Below are positions 27,761-35,570 of a stretch of 64,000 nucleotides of DNA, piece by piece (position 1 is the first letter of the stretch; every line of letters begins with the position of its first letter). Made by a program: the position numbers and the translations under genes. The notes beneath the pieces were generated by a model that saw only the letters and a program-made list of their open reading frames with translations, was not told where the DNA came from and ran no database searches. The stretch comes from Rhizobium mesosinicum (lineage in GTDB: Bacteria > Pseudomonadota > Alphaproteobacteria > Rhizobiales > Rhizobiaceae). Where the stretch lies: contig NZ_JAEUAK010000007.1 in the NCBI RefSeq assembly GCF_019511345.1, positions 124,001-188,000 of the forward strand, written 5' to 3'.

Positions 27761-28042
27761 ATGAACTTAAATAAGATGCAGGTCCGCGGCGAAAGCCACG
27801 GTACGGTTTTGCTCGGCGATAAGAACTTGACCCTTACCGCCAATAGGAACACCGATTGGTTCCACCACCCCGCCGGCAGCTTCCGTCGCAACGATGTCCT
27901 TTCCTTGGCTACCGAGGTAGCGGAAGGGACCTTTTCCGTCAGAGCCCGGATTTCCGTCGATTTCGCTTCTCCTTATGACGTCTTTCGAGCGCCGCCTCGT
28001 CATTCGTCAACGGCCATATTCTCTATGTCGATGGCGGGATAA
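27761..28042 (+). pseudogene. DUF1349-family fragment
   Basis: The frame starts with a plausible DUF1349 N-terminus (NLTLTANRNTDWFHHP, then LATEVAEGTFSVRARISVDF ASPYD). Family members are normally about 180-200 residues; here the similarity stops at about 27980 and the rest (FRAPPRHSS…) is unrelated. Truncated and probably inactive. Confidence 0.6.
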
Positions 28043-28449
28043 CCGCGAGCCTGTAAGCCCAAGTTCGCGCCTTCTGGATCAGGTTCTCTTGGAGATGCAA
28101 CCGTAACGCCGAGGCCCTTAGGTCTGGGAGCACTTCCCACGTATGCAATGACATGCTCTGCAGTGGGTGAGATCCCGCCACGCGTTGATCCTTTCGAATC
28201 CGACTCTAGCGTCAATCCGAAGCCTGCTTTGGATGCGATGCGTAGATTCGCAGTCGAACTTGGCCCGTATAAGCTTTCAGTGCCTTGGAGTTATTTCGCG
28301 GGTGGGCCTCGAGCCAACCTGCCCAGCTGCAAATTGGAATATAAAAAGGCTCCCGATCCGCTTTCGATTTGCTGGGGAAAAGGCCTTTCGACAGGTGAGA
28401 TTGATCGTTCCTAGCGAACGATCCCTTCGTCCGATTCCCGCCCAATAGA
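28043..28449. other. Gene-free stretch
   Basis: No convincing gene. A minus-strand frame of 71 codons (28000-28215) is uncharacterised and lacks a ribosome site. The interval looks like eroded coding DNA between the DUF1349 fragment and the RES toxin gene. Confidence 0.35.
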
Positions 28450-28932
28450 TTACGAGCCAAACAACCGCCGATCCCAGAAGACAGGCCGATGTAGGCTCGC
28501 ACCAATACTGCGAAGCTCGGGATGAGCTGGATTGATGAGGGCGTTCTGCTCGATCCGGGTAATCACACTCGGAACCAAGAGGACAGCGCTGCGCGCCTGT
28601 TTCACCCATGTCTCTCCATACACTTTACTGACATGCGGCGGAATTGCATCCCACCCCGGCAAAGCAGGCTCTGAAAACACTTCATAGGACACCCCTGCCG
28701 CTATGGTGATCTCGACATAGTGTTGGTTCGGTGGCAGTGCGCCGGACCCGTGCACCAGTTTCTCCAGGAGAGCGGTCGAGTACTGCAGGCTCGTGTAGAT
28801 GATTGGGCTTGCGGGCGTATTCCACCGACCGGGAGCAATTGTCGAGCCGGTTGCGTCAAAAATGGGATAGGCGCCGCGCGGATCGCCGATGCGATAAGTC
28901 AGAAGCGTTCTGTCCAGGACCTGAGCCGTCAA
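28450..28932 (-). CDS. RES-domain toxin (NAD+-degrading type)
   Basis: 160 residues of the RES family, named for conserved Arg, Glu and Ser. Seen here: YRIGDPRGAYPIFDATG, SPGRWN-like TIAPGRWNTPASPIIYTS, YSTALLEKLVH (Tyr/Glu) and a C-terminal WDRRLFGS region. RES toxins of Xre-RES modules degrade NAD+ and stop growth when free of antitoxin. It is second in the operon and overlaps the antitoxin gene by 4 bases, as usual for these pairs. Confidence 0.9.
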   Translation of the reverse strand: MTAQVLDRTLLTYRIGDPRGAYPIFDATGSTIAPGRWNTPASPIIYTSLQYSTALLEKLVHGSGALPPNQHYVEITIAAGVSYEVFSEPALPGWDAIPPHVSKVYGETWVKQARSAVLLVPSVITRIEQNALINPAHPELRSIGASLHRPVFWDRRLFGS

Positions 28933-29378
28933 GCGGCGGACCCGTATTTCAGCCGGCCAAGAATATCGAGAACCATTTCCGCTCCGAGTTCGTTTTGAAT
29001 GACGAGATCAATCGGTCTTTTGTCTTCAAGCATCGCATGTGGCCGAAACAAGAAAGCGCGTGCACTTTCCTCCGAACCCCAAACGTCGACCGCTGCGGAC
29101 CAGACCCTAGCAATGCGGGTGACTTTTGCACCTTCATCGGCAGAAAGCTTGTTGCCCGATTGGGCTTTACGCCTGTTTAACGTGGCTCTTGGAACCACGT
29201 TATAAATGAACTTGATATCGTTGGGAGCGAGCGAATTTGCTATCCGTAGCAAGCTCTCGACTGGAAGCCCCCCCTCGATGCGCTCAATCAGGCGCAGCGG
29301 CGAAACATCGGCACCGGATCTGGTAGGAGATGGTATTCCTAACAGCCGAGCCACATCGGAATAAGCCGTAAATGACAT
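28929..29378 (-). CDS. Xre/MbcA/ParS-type antitoxin of the RES toxin
   Basis: 149 residues. The N-terminal half resembles a Cro/Xre-like domain (YSDVARLLGIPSPTRSG, LPVESLLRIANSLAP) and the C-terminal half is the ParS/MbcA toxin-binding domain (RIARVWSAAVDVWGSEESARAFL, PHAMLEDKRPIDLVIQNELGAEMVLDILGRLKYG). It should neutralise the RES toxin and repress their shared promoter. Gene order antitoxin-toxin with ATGA overlap is the family norm. Confidence 0.9.
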   Translation of the reverse strand: MSFTAYSDVARLLGIPSPTRSGADVSPLRLIERIEGGLPVESLLRIANSLAPNDIKFIYNVVPRATLNRRKAQSGNKLSADEGAKVTRIARVWSAAVDVWGSEESARAFLFRPHAMLEDKRPIDLVIQNELGAEMVLDILGRLKYGSAA

Positions 29379-29705
29379 AGCGACACTCCTTGCTCATGTG
29401 AGACATCATATAGGATCATTTGGTCATAAAGCAAGCTGCGAAAATATAGTGAGAAGCTGGCGCATCGCAAACATAACACCGACGACCGCACGTGAGGGAA
29501 ACCGCTCCACTTCGCCGCACCAGTGGCGCCGGATCCCCCGGATCACTTCGCTGCCGCTGGCGGATCAAAAGACACGCCGGCGGCGGCAAATCGATCGGAA
29601 GCTGTGGAAACATTGCCAGGGGAACTCCCGAGTTCGCAGCTGCATCATGACAACGATCACGTCCGATGTCAGGGATTTCGCGTTATCTATGATGCGGAGA
29701 ATATC
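29379..29705. other. Intergenic region between antitoxin and HU genes
   Basis: About 330 bases between divergent genes. A/T-rich motifs (ATATAGGATC, TTTGGTCAT) near 29411-29428 are probably the antitoxin promoter/operator. A plus-strand frame that enters HU from 29523 is not supported as coding. Confidence 0.35.
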
Positions 29706-29984
29706 ATGACTACCACCAACGAAATCGCGGACAGGATTGCTGGCGAGCACGGCCTGACGAAGGTCCAGGGCAAGGCAATCGTCGAGGCCGTCATCGCCTC
29801 GATTACCGAAGCAGCGCTTGCCGGCAACGAGACCTCGCTCCCGGGCTTCGGCAAATTTAAGGTCAAGGCGACCCCCGAGCGCGAGGCACGCAACCCATCG
29901 ACCGGGGCGACGATTAAAGTCGCAGCTGCCAAGAAGCTCACATTCCAGCCGGCCAAGGCGCTCAAGGATGCAATGAATAAGTGA
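29706..29984 (+). CDS. HU-family DNA-binding protein
   Basis: 92 residues of the HU/IHF family: TKVQGKAIVEAVIASITEAAL, the LPGFGKFKVKATPEREARNP turn and ATIKVAAAKKLTFQPAKALKDA at the end. HU dimers bend and coat DNA; plasmid-borne HU copies often help replication, partitioning or silencing. The start at 29706 gives family length. A strong hairpin terminator follows immediately. Confidence 0.93.
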   Translation: MTTTNEIADRIAGEHGLTKVQGKAIVEAVIASITEAALAGNETSLPGFGKFKVKATPEREARNPSTGATIKVAAAKKLTFQPAKALKDAMNK

Positions 29985-29991
29985 TATGCCG

Positions 29992-30025
29992 AGAGCCTCG
30001 ACGCCTAATCGAGGCTCTTACTTTT
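29992..30025 (+). terminator. Rho-independent terminator after the HU gene
   Basis: AGAGCCTCGA (29992-30001) and TCGAGGCTCT (30009-30018) form a perfect 10-bp stem with loop CGCCTAA, followed by TACTTTT. It is 7 bases past the HU stop, which argues against the next gene starting at 29986. Confidence 0.85.
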
Positions 30026-30063
30026 CGCCCCCTGCGGGTGTTATCGATGATATCGGGCTAAGC

Positions 30064-30381
30064 GTGCGAGGGGCAGTGAACCGAAGACGAGAAATCGCCG
30101 ATCGCGTTGTGGCGCGTTGGAGGGCTCGCGGCTTCGCTCTCGATGCGGATGCTACCTCTATCGTCGAACTTTGGATCGACGGGGCCATCACGGCAGCGGA
30201 GATGCGTCGCCGGTATCTCACGGTGCTTCGCGAGCGAGAATTTCTCCGTGCATCGCGAAACGTGCCAACGAAGGATGCGCCTTCGCAGTCGGCTCAAGGT
30301 GCTCCGATAGTTGACACGCTGAAGCCAGAGGCAACCGATTCTGCCCTGGCCCCCACTCCTTCGCCTTCACCAACCGACTAA
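30064..30381 (+). CDS. VbhA-like antitoxin-domain protein
   Basis: About 100-105 residues starting at a GTG (30064 or 30076); the ATG at 29986 lies inside the HU terminator and is unlikely. The segment DADATSIVELWIDGAITAAEMRRRYL resembles the inhibitory helix region of VbhA-type antitoxins of Fic toxins (…Y.aGeIT.eE). A low-complexity Pro/Ser/Thr tail follows. No fic gene lies nearby. It precedes the BrnA-like gene by 12 bases and likely shares its transcript. Domain assignment is tentative. Confidence 0.5.
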   Translation: MRGAVNRRREIADRVVARWRARGFALDADATSIVELWIDGAITAAEMRRRYLTVLREREFLRASRNVPTKDAPSQSAQGAPIVDTLKPEATDSALAPTPSPSPTD

Positions 30382-30393
30382 AGGAGACATCCA

Positions 30394-30627
30394 ATGGCAA
30401 CGACACTCCGTCGGCCCGTCAATCCGCTGGACGCCGCAGAAGCGCTGTTCAAGCCGGTCAAGAAGACACTCGCAGACGCCGTCGAGCGGCGCAAGGTTCC
30501 TGTCGCAACCGAGACCGTCTCCATCAGGATCGATGGTGATGTCCTGGCCTTTTTTCAGGAAGATGGCCCGGGCTGGCAGGACCGCATTAACGTAGCGCTT
30601 CGGCAGGCCATGGAAAGCTCACGCTAA
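30394..30627 (+). CDS. BrnA-family antitoxin, orphan
   Basis: 77 residues, starting 7 bases after AAAGGAG. The core TVSIRIDGDVLAFFQEDGPGWQDRIN and VALRQAM matches the BrnA antitoxin signature, where this ribbon-helix-helix region binds DNA and toxin. In BrnT/BrnA modules the toxin brnT precedes brnA; here the preceding gene is unrelated, so this is an orphan antitoxin or has a non-standard partner. Confidence 0.7.
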   Translation: MATTLRRPVNPLDAAEALFKPVKKTLADAVERRKVPVATETVSIRIDGDVLAFFQEDGPGWQDRINVALRQAMESSR

Positions 30628-30644
30628 TCGGCCAATTGTCCTCG

Positions 30645-30872
30645 ATGTCTCAGGACAGACCACATCCTCAGTCCCAACGTCTTCGTGCGCGAGAGCGACC
30701 GTTTCAGCTCCAACTGCTGGGTGAGCTCCGCCATATGGCTGCGGTCGGCAAGGCGAACAGCCTCGCGGATGCGCTCGATGTCGCGATAGAGCACTTATTT
30801 GCCCAGCAGTGGATACGCGATAAAAACAGAAACACAAAATGCGGCGGACGAGAGAGCCAACAGAGGCTTTAG
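30645..30872 (+). CDS. Hypothetical protein, 75 residues
   Basis: Follows the BrnA-like gene by 17 bases. The sequence is polar with one helical stretch (QLLGELRHMAAVGKANSLADALDVAIEHLF). No ribosome site is obvious and the tail is Arg/Lys/Gly-rich. It could be the third gene of the antitoxin transcript, or a chance frame. Confidence 0.35.
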   Translation: MSQDRPHPQSQRLRARERPFQLQLLGELRHMAAVGKANSLADALDVAIEHLFAQQWIRDKNRNTKCGGRESQQRL

Positions 30873-31228
30873 GAGAAATGGCGGCATCGAGAAATCAGAA
30901 CACATTGGCTCGTTAGGTCCCCATTGACCTTGCCCCAGGTTTTATCCAGTTTTGAGCTCGCTCCAGCGGTTTTGGGTTGCTGTATTCGGGGCGCATTTCC
31001 TTCCTAATAATCCGATCTTTGCTCCAGTTCTACAAAGCAACAGCCAACAAACCGCCTGGAAGTTCCATAAGACAGATTACGCGATTTACAACGACAAATT
31101 GCGTACACTAGCCTCGGCGACTTTCCCGAGAGTCTGAGATCAGAAAAGCGCGAATCTCACCCGCACGTGTCTGACGCGAATCGAAGACCGGTATTTCGGC
31201 TCGCTTTCCCCGTGGCGAGCAATCTAGG
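30873..31228. other. Gene-free stretch with a degenerate repeat
   Basis: No gene seen. Around 31060-31125 (AAGTTCCATAA … GATTACGCGATT) the sequence resembles 34671-34735 downstream of the winged-helix pseudogene, a diverged direct repeat. Confidence 0.4.
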
Positions 31229-31430
31229 TCAGAAATAGCTTTCCATTTCGGTGCACTCGTCGGCAAGCTCCTCGGCGAGATGAGCTGGGATGACCATGAC
31301 GCCGTCCCGGTCACCGACCAGCACATCTCCAGGAAACACCGCAACGTCACCGCAGGAGATCGGAACGTTGATATCCAGCGCGCCTCGTGCAGAGTGAGGT
31401 TGGTCGGGGCCGACGGCTTGGATCGGCTCT
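31229..31430 (-). pseudogene. RraA-family protein, C-terminal fragment
   Basis: On the minus strand a frame reads VGPDQPHSARGALDINVPISCGD, VAVFPGDVLVGDRDGVMVIP and AHLAEELADECTEMESYF before TGA at 31229-31231. This is the C-terminal third of RraA-like aldolase/decarboxylase proteins. The N-terminal two thirds are missing and the upstream in-frame sequence is unrelated. A full-length relative is at 61222. Confidence 0.75.
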
Positions 31431-31493
31431 GTCCGGTCGGCTCGCAGCTTTGCCTTGACCCGGCGCTTGGGAACCTTGTGCCTATCCTCTAAT

Positions 31494-31524
31494 CGTTATA
31501 CTGTTTTTGGAAAACAGTATAACG
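31494..31524. promoter_or_regulatory. Perfect 14-bp palindrome (operator-like)
   Basis: CGTTATACTGTTTT (31494-31507), spacer TGG, then AAAACAGTATAACG (31511-31524): every base pairs. It lies 14 bases before the nucleotidyltransferase ATG at 31539. As RNA it would form a long hairpin over the leader; as DNA it is an ideal dimer operator. Confidence 0.7.
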
Positions 31525-31538
31525 CCGAGTCAAAGCTA

Positions 31539-32633
31539 ATGAAGTCCATCGACCTCATGTATCAGACGATGCTCGCCGAGCTGGGTCAGCGCTCGCTCGA
31601 CGCCGCGTGGACGGCCGATTTCCCTCCAGAGGGTCGATTCACGCCGGCGAACATCAAGGGGCGCAAGTACTGGTACTTCGACATTCCAGATGGGCATGGT
31701 GGTACGAAACGTCGTTACGTCGGCTCTGCTGATGATCCGGACATCGCGCAGCGCGTAGCTGATCATAAGCGGGACAAGGACGATCTACGCGCTCGCAGGC
31801 GCTTGGTAAATACCCTAACTCGCGAAGGTGGGATGATCGCCCCTGACGCCATGTCGGGCGACATCGTCGAGGCTCTTGCCGACGGAGGTCTTTTTCGGCT
31901 CCGGGGCGTTCTCATCGGCACGGTCGCCTTTCAGTGCTATTCAGGACTGCTAGGGGTCCGCCTTCCCATGGGTGCGATCCTGACCGGCGATGCAGATATC
32001 GCCCAGGACTATGCCATCAGCCGGGAGGTTGAAGACAGTCTGCCTCCGATCGTTGAGCTGCTGCAGGGCGTCGACGCCAGTTTCCGGCCAGTTCCGCATC
32101 GATCGGGGTCAGCGGCCTCATCGGCCTTTCAGAACGCCGACGGCTACCGGGTTGAATTCCTGACGTCGAACCGTGGTTCGGATGACTACATCGACCAGCC
32201 AGCGAAGATGCCCGCCCTTGGTGGCGCCAGCGCGGATCCATTACGCTTTCTCGACTTCCTGATAAGAGAACCCGTCAGGACAATGCTGCTCCACCGAAGT
32301 GGTATCCCAGTCGTCGTCCCCGATCCCTCCCGGTATGCAGTCCACAAGCTAATAGTCGCCAGCCGCCGGCACACTGACGGGCAGGGGCTGGCAAAGCGTG
32401 AGAAGGACGTTCGTCAAGCTGCACTGCTCTTTGAAGCCCTTCAGCAGACAAGGCGATCTGCTGATTTGGCGCTCGTCTATAAGGAAGCCTGGGAGCGCGG
32501 GCCAGCATGGCAAGATGCTATTCGAATCGGGGCGGGAATGCTGTCGGCACAAGATGCCGATCGGTTCAAGATGGTCCTGGTCGAGGGGGCAAAAAAGAAC
32601 CGCGAAGAAATCGAACTTCCCGTTGGAGAATAG
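31539..32633 (+). CDS. GSU2403-type nucleotidyltransferase-fold protein
   Basis: 364 residues from the ATG at 31539; the longer frame crosses the palindrome. It resembles the GSU2403 family of minimal nucleotidyltransferases: RGVLIGTVAFQCYSGLLGVRLP, then GDADIAQDYAIS with the acidic pair, RVEFLTSNRG and VPDPSRYAVHKLIVASRR. Such proteins are often found in defence or toxin-antitoxin contexts, but the reaction is unknown. It stands alone between mobile-element debris behind a perfect operator-like palindrome. No partner antitoxin gene is adjacent. Confidence 0.75.
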   Translation: MKSIDLMYQTMLAELGQRSLDAAWTADFPPEGRFTPANIKGRKYWYFDIPDGHGGTKRRYVGSADDPDIAQRVADHKRDKDDLRARRRLVNTLTREGGMIAPDAMSGDIVEALADGGLFRLRGVLIGTVAFQCYSGLLGVRLPMGAILTGDADIAQDYAISREVEDSLPPIVELLQGVDASFRPVPHRSGSAASSAFQNADGYRVEFLTSNRGSDDYIDQPAKMPALGGASADPLRFLDFLIREPVRTMLLHRSGIPVVVPDPSRYAVHKLIVASRRHTDGQGLAKREKDVRQAALLFEALQQTRRSADLALVYKEAWERGPAWQDAIRIGAGMLSAQDADRFKMVLVEGAKKNREEIELPVGE

Positions 32634-32893
32634 GTCGTCTCCAGCTTCGAAAGCCAAGCAATTGATTTGATTAGAGGCGGCGAAGATAAATACAGCGACG
32701 AGAGTTCGATTCCTTTCATGTCAGGCTTTTTGTCAATCGTTCATTCGAGTGGCGTCGAATTTCTTCTTGGTAGCGGATCCGCGGTCTGAGCCCATAGCAA
32801 TTACCGGCCCGGTTCTCGGGCCTGTACAACCTCATATGTGGAACGGCCCGCGGCGCAAGAGGCTTCGCAATCGACTTCGGTGGGTTCAAGGAT
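32634..32893. other. Gene-free stretch before IS30
   Basis: About 260 bases without a convincing frame up to the left end of the IS30 element. Nothing recognisable is seen. Confidence 0.3.
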
Positions 32894-33983
32894 GAAGTGC
32901 GACTTGCTAGTGATCCCAATGGGTTATCACTCGCAAGGAAGGCGCAATGCAACGCACCTACTCTCAGATTGGCTTGGACGAACGCCGTAAGATTGCCCGT
33001 TGGAGGTCAGCTGGGCTCAGTGTTGACGTCATTGCAGAGAAACTCGGACGACATCGTTCGACGATCTTCCGCGAGATCCGGCGCAACATGTTTGTCGACA
33101 AGCAGATACCTGACCTCAGCGGTTATTATTGTGTGACGGCACATCAGACCGCTTGCGATCGTCGTTCGAAGCTGCGGAAGCTCGCGCGCTTCTCACATGT
33201 CCGGGAATCGGTAATCGACCGGATCGTACACGGCTGGTCGCCGCAGCAAATTGCTGGGCGGATGCGTCTGGAGCACCATCCAATCTCGGTAAGCCATGAG
33301 ACGATCTACAAGTTCGCATATTCAGCAGACGGCCAGGCGATCAAGCTTTGGCGACATCTGCCAGAGCGTCGCGCCAGACGCAGGCCAAGACATGCCAGAC
33401 GCAAACACGGTCAACGGTTTAGCTCGGACCTGAACATTCTGCGCCGCCCCGACGCCGTCGCTGAGCGCAAGCAGTTTGGGCACTGGGAATGTGATCTGAT
33501 CCAGTTCCGCAAGAAGTTCGGAAAGGCCAACGTGACTTCGCTCGTCGAACGCGTTAGTCGATTTGCGATCTTCCTGCGCAACAACGACCGTCAGTCACGC
33601 CCGGTCATGGATGGTCTCATACGCGCCCTCAAGACCCTACCCCATCTCGCCCGTCGCTCGATCACTTTCGACCGTGGCACGGAGTTCACGGATTGGCCTT
33701 ATCTCCAGGCGAGCATTGGCACCCAAACCTGGTTCTGCGACCCGCAATCGCCATGGCAGAAAGGCACCGTCGAGAATACCAATGGTAGGGTACGGAAATG
33801 GCTTTCGAGAGAGGTCGATCCATTGTCGGTCACGGATGTTGATCTGATCAACATCTGCAACCGTCTCAACGAGACACCACGCAAATGCCTCGGCTACCGA
33901 ACACCGGCCGAAGTCTTTCGCAAGAAACTGCTCGCACAGATCAGGCATGCCGGTTAGCTTGATGAGCACAAAAGTCGCGGTTC
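32894..33983 (+). mobile_element. IS30-family insertion sequence
   Basis: One transposase gene flanked by imperfect inverted ends: GAAGTGCGACTT at 32894-32905 and AAGTCGCGGTTC at 33972-33983, whose complement is GAACCGCGACTT (10 of 12 match). Exact ends and target duplication were not resolved. A second IS30 start follows within a few bases. Confidence 0.65.
32947..33957 (+). CDS. IS30-family transposase
   Basis: 336 residues, full length. The N-terminal HTH (YSQIGLDERRKIARWRSAG and LGRHRSTIFREIRRN) is followed by the DDE core: HWECDLIQF (D), TFDRGTEF (D) and PWQKGTVENTNGRVRKWL (E). RLNETPRKCLGYRTPAEVF is the typical C-terminus. It looks intact and probably active or recently so. Confidence 0.95.
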   Translation: MQRTYSQIGLDERRKIARWRSAGLSVDVIAEKLGRHRSTIFREIRRNMFVDKQIPDLSGYYCVTAHQTACDRRSKLRKLARFSHVRESVIDRIVHGWSPQQIAGRMRLEHHPISVSHETIYKFAYSADGQAIKLWRHLPERRARRRPRHARRKHGQRFSSDLNILRRPDAVAERKQFGHWECDLIQFRKKFGKANVTSLVERVSRFAIFLRNNDRQSRPVMDGLIRALKTLPHLARRSITFDRGTEFTDWPYLQASIGTQTWFCDPQSPWQKGTVENTNGRVRKWLSREVDPLSVTDVDLINICNRLNETPRKCLGYRTPAEVFRKKLLAQIRHAG

Positions 33984-33986
33984 AGC

Positions 33987-34175
33987 ATGAACTCACAATG
34001 CTATACGCAGCTTGCCCTCGCCGACCGACGACGCCTACATCAGCTGGTGGCGGCAAAAGTTCCCGTCAACGAAATGGCCCGTCAACTTGGCCGTCGCCGA
34101 TCGACCATCTATCGTGAGATCAGGCGGTCGCTTCTGTCAAACGACGTATATCGTTTCGCGCAATCTCGTTTATAG
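33987..34175 (+). pseudogene. Second IS30-family transposase, N-terminal remnant
   Basis: 62 codons with YTQLALADRRRLHQLVAAKV, NEMARQLGRRRSTIYREIRRS, a typical IS30 N-terminal HTH, ending soon after. The DDE core is absent. It begins only 3-4 bases after the right end of the intact IS30, suggesting one element inserted against or into the other. Confidence 0.8.
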
Positions 34176-34253
34176 CCTTGCAGCTTCAGTTTGGTGTAAA
34201 GCCGCTCGATCGCCCGACTTGCGGTGATCGCCGGTCAGGCGGTTGGAATTGAC

Positions 34254-34689
34254 ATGATTTCATTTGCGGATACAGGCAACGCAAAAAGTCTCCATTTTGG
34301 AGATCTGACAATCGACGAAGCTTGCATGTTTGCCCATCGCAACGGGCAGACTATCCAATTCACCAGAAACGAGCGCGCCCTGCTGCTTGCTTTCACCAGC
34401 AATCCGCAACGGCTTATGACTCGCAGCCGTCTGCTGGATGAGATCGCTCAACTCCGATTCCTCCGACCGCAATATCGATTTTCTGGTCAACAGATTGCGG
34501 CTAAAGCTGGGTGATAATGCAAAATCACCCATCTATATTGCCACCCAATATGGCGAGGGTTACGTCTGGATCGCGACGCCATCTCGCCGGGGTCCGATCG
34601 ATGCTTTCCTGATCATCGGCCCAAGCTTCGAGCTTCAGAATCATCCGCTGCGTCAACAAGGCATGTCCTGGTCACCTCAAGTTCCATAA
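34254..34689 (+). pseudogene. Winged-helix regulator, frameshifted
   Basis: First part, frame of 34254: SLHFGDLTIDEACMFAHRNG and FTRNERALLLAFTSNPQRLM, then LLDEIAQ. The same protein continues in another frame from 34456: LNSDSSDRNIDFLVNRLRLKLG, PIYIATQYGEGYVWI. Together they form an OmpR/PhoB-type winged-helix DNA-binding domain (trans_reg_C) without a receiver. The frame changes at about 34450-34458. Confidence 0.75.
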
Positions 34690-34815
34690 ATCCGATTATT
34701 TATGCGATTCGCAACTAAAAAGTGTGTTATGCTCGCTTGGATTGCCGCGGCGCTACCGGCCCGCCATGATCAGAACGCTGACGCCTGTATGTCCCGCCAT
34801 CCGTGGTGAGCATAT

Positions 34816-35214
34816 CTATGTCAGAAGGAGCGTTTCCCGGCCCTGACCGTTTAGTAGATCAACTGCTTTTTGGTCGAAAGACACGAACGTGTCCCCACCA
34901 AGCCACGCTCCTTCATGCGCGATGACGCCGTCTGCGAAATCGCCTCCGGCCTCAAGGACGGCCAGGCCCGCCTCCACGGCCGGCCTGTCCATCGAGACAT
35001 TTGCCGTGGCTAGAAGATCACGGATTGTCTGCGCGATATCGTCTTTGGACAGCTTTGCGCCACGCCGTAAGATCCAGACCAACTCGCAAAGACTTGGCAA
35101 TGAAACGGCGATCAGCGTGGCTTCCTCAAGAAGTTTTGCCGCTGCCTTGCCCTGCTTCGGATCGTCCTGCAAAACCGCTCGCGCCAAAACATTCGTATCA
35201 ACGGCGATTTTCAC
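34816..35214 (-). CDS. VapC-type PIN-domain ribonuclease toxin
   Basis: 132 residues with the PIN-domain acidic set: AVDTNVLAR (D6), SLPSLCELVWIL (E), FADGVIAHEGAWLGGDTFVSFD (two Asp). VapC toxins cut tRNA or rRNA. The start overlaps the antitoxin stop (ATGA at 35211-35214), as expected for vapBC pairs. Confidence 0.92.
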   Translation of the reverse strand: MKIAVDTNVLARAVLQDDPKQGKAAAKLLEEATLIAVSLPSLCELVWILRRGAKLSKDDIAQTIRDLLATANVSMDRPAVEAGLAVLEAGGDFADGVIAHEGAWLGGDTFVSFDQKAVDLLNGQGRETLLLT

Positions 35215-35462
35215 GCGTCGTCGCTCCAGCCCTCAGCCGCGATTTCGTTCATTTCCTCGATGGTCAGGGCCTTCTTCGACTTTCCGGCGTGCCGTCCGAT
35301 AAAATTCCCGATCGTGCCGGTCGCCCGGACAGCCCGGATACGTAACTCGCCGCCAGGCAGCTTTTCAAATTCGATCCGTTCTCCGGGTTTCACACCAAGA
35401 TGGGCAAGCAGGTCGCGTTTAAGGGTAACCTGGCCCTTCATAGAAAGAGCGACTGAAGGCAT
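35211..35462 (-). CDS. AbrB/MazE-type antitoxin (VapB-like)
   Basis: 83 residues from the ATG at 35462, six bases after GGAG. The swapped-hairpin AbrB DNA-binding fold is seen in VALSMKGQVTLKRDLLAHLGV and RIEFEKLPGGELRIRAV. The C-terminal part (KALTIEEMNEIAAEGW) is the toxin-binding tail. It precedes vapC and should repress the operon and neutralise the toxin. The frame extends upstream to 35507 without a better start. Confidence 0.9.
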   Translation of the reverse strand: MPSVALSMKGQVTLKRDLLAHLGVKPGERIEFEKLPGGELRIRAVRATGTIGNFIGRHAGKSKKALTIEEMNEIAAEGWSDDA

Positions 35463-35570
35463 GAGGGGCTCCATAGTATAGTCGGTAAAAAGTAATGTAA
35501 ATTTCACTTACTTTCAAGTGGCCCGACGGACCTTAGAAGGCGGCAATCGTTCGGGTAGAGGGAGTGTGGT

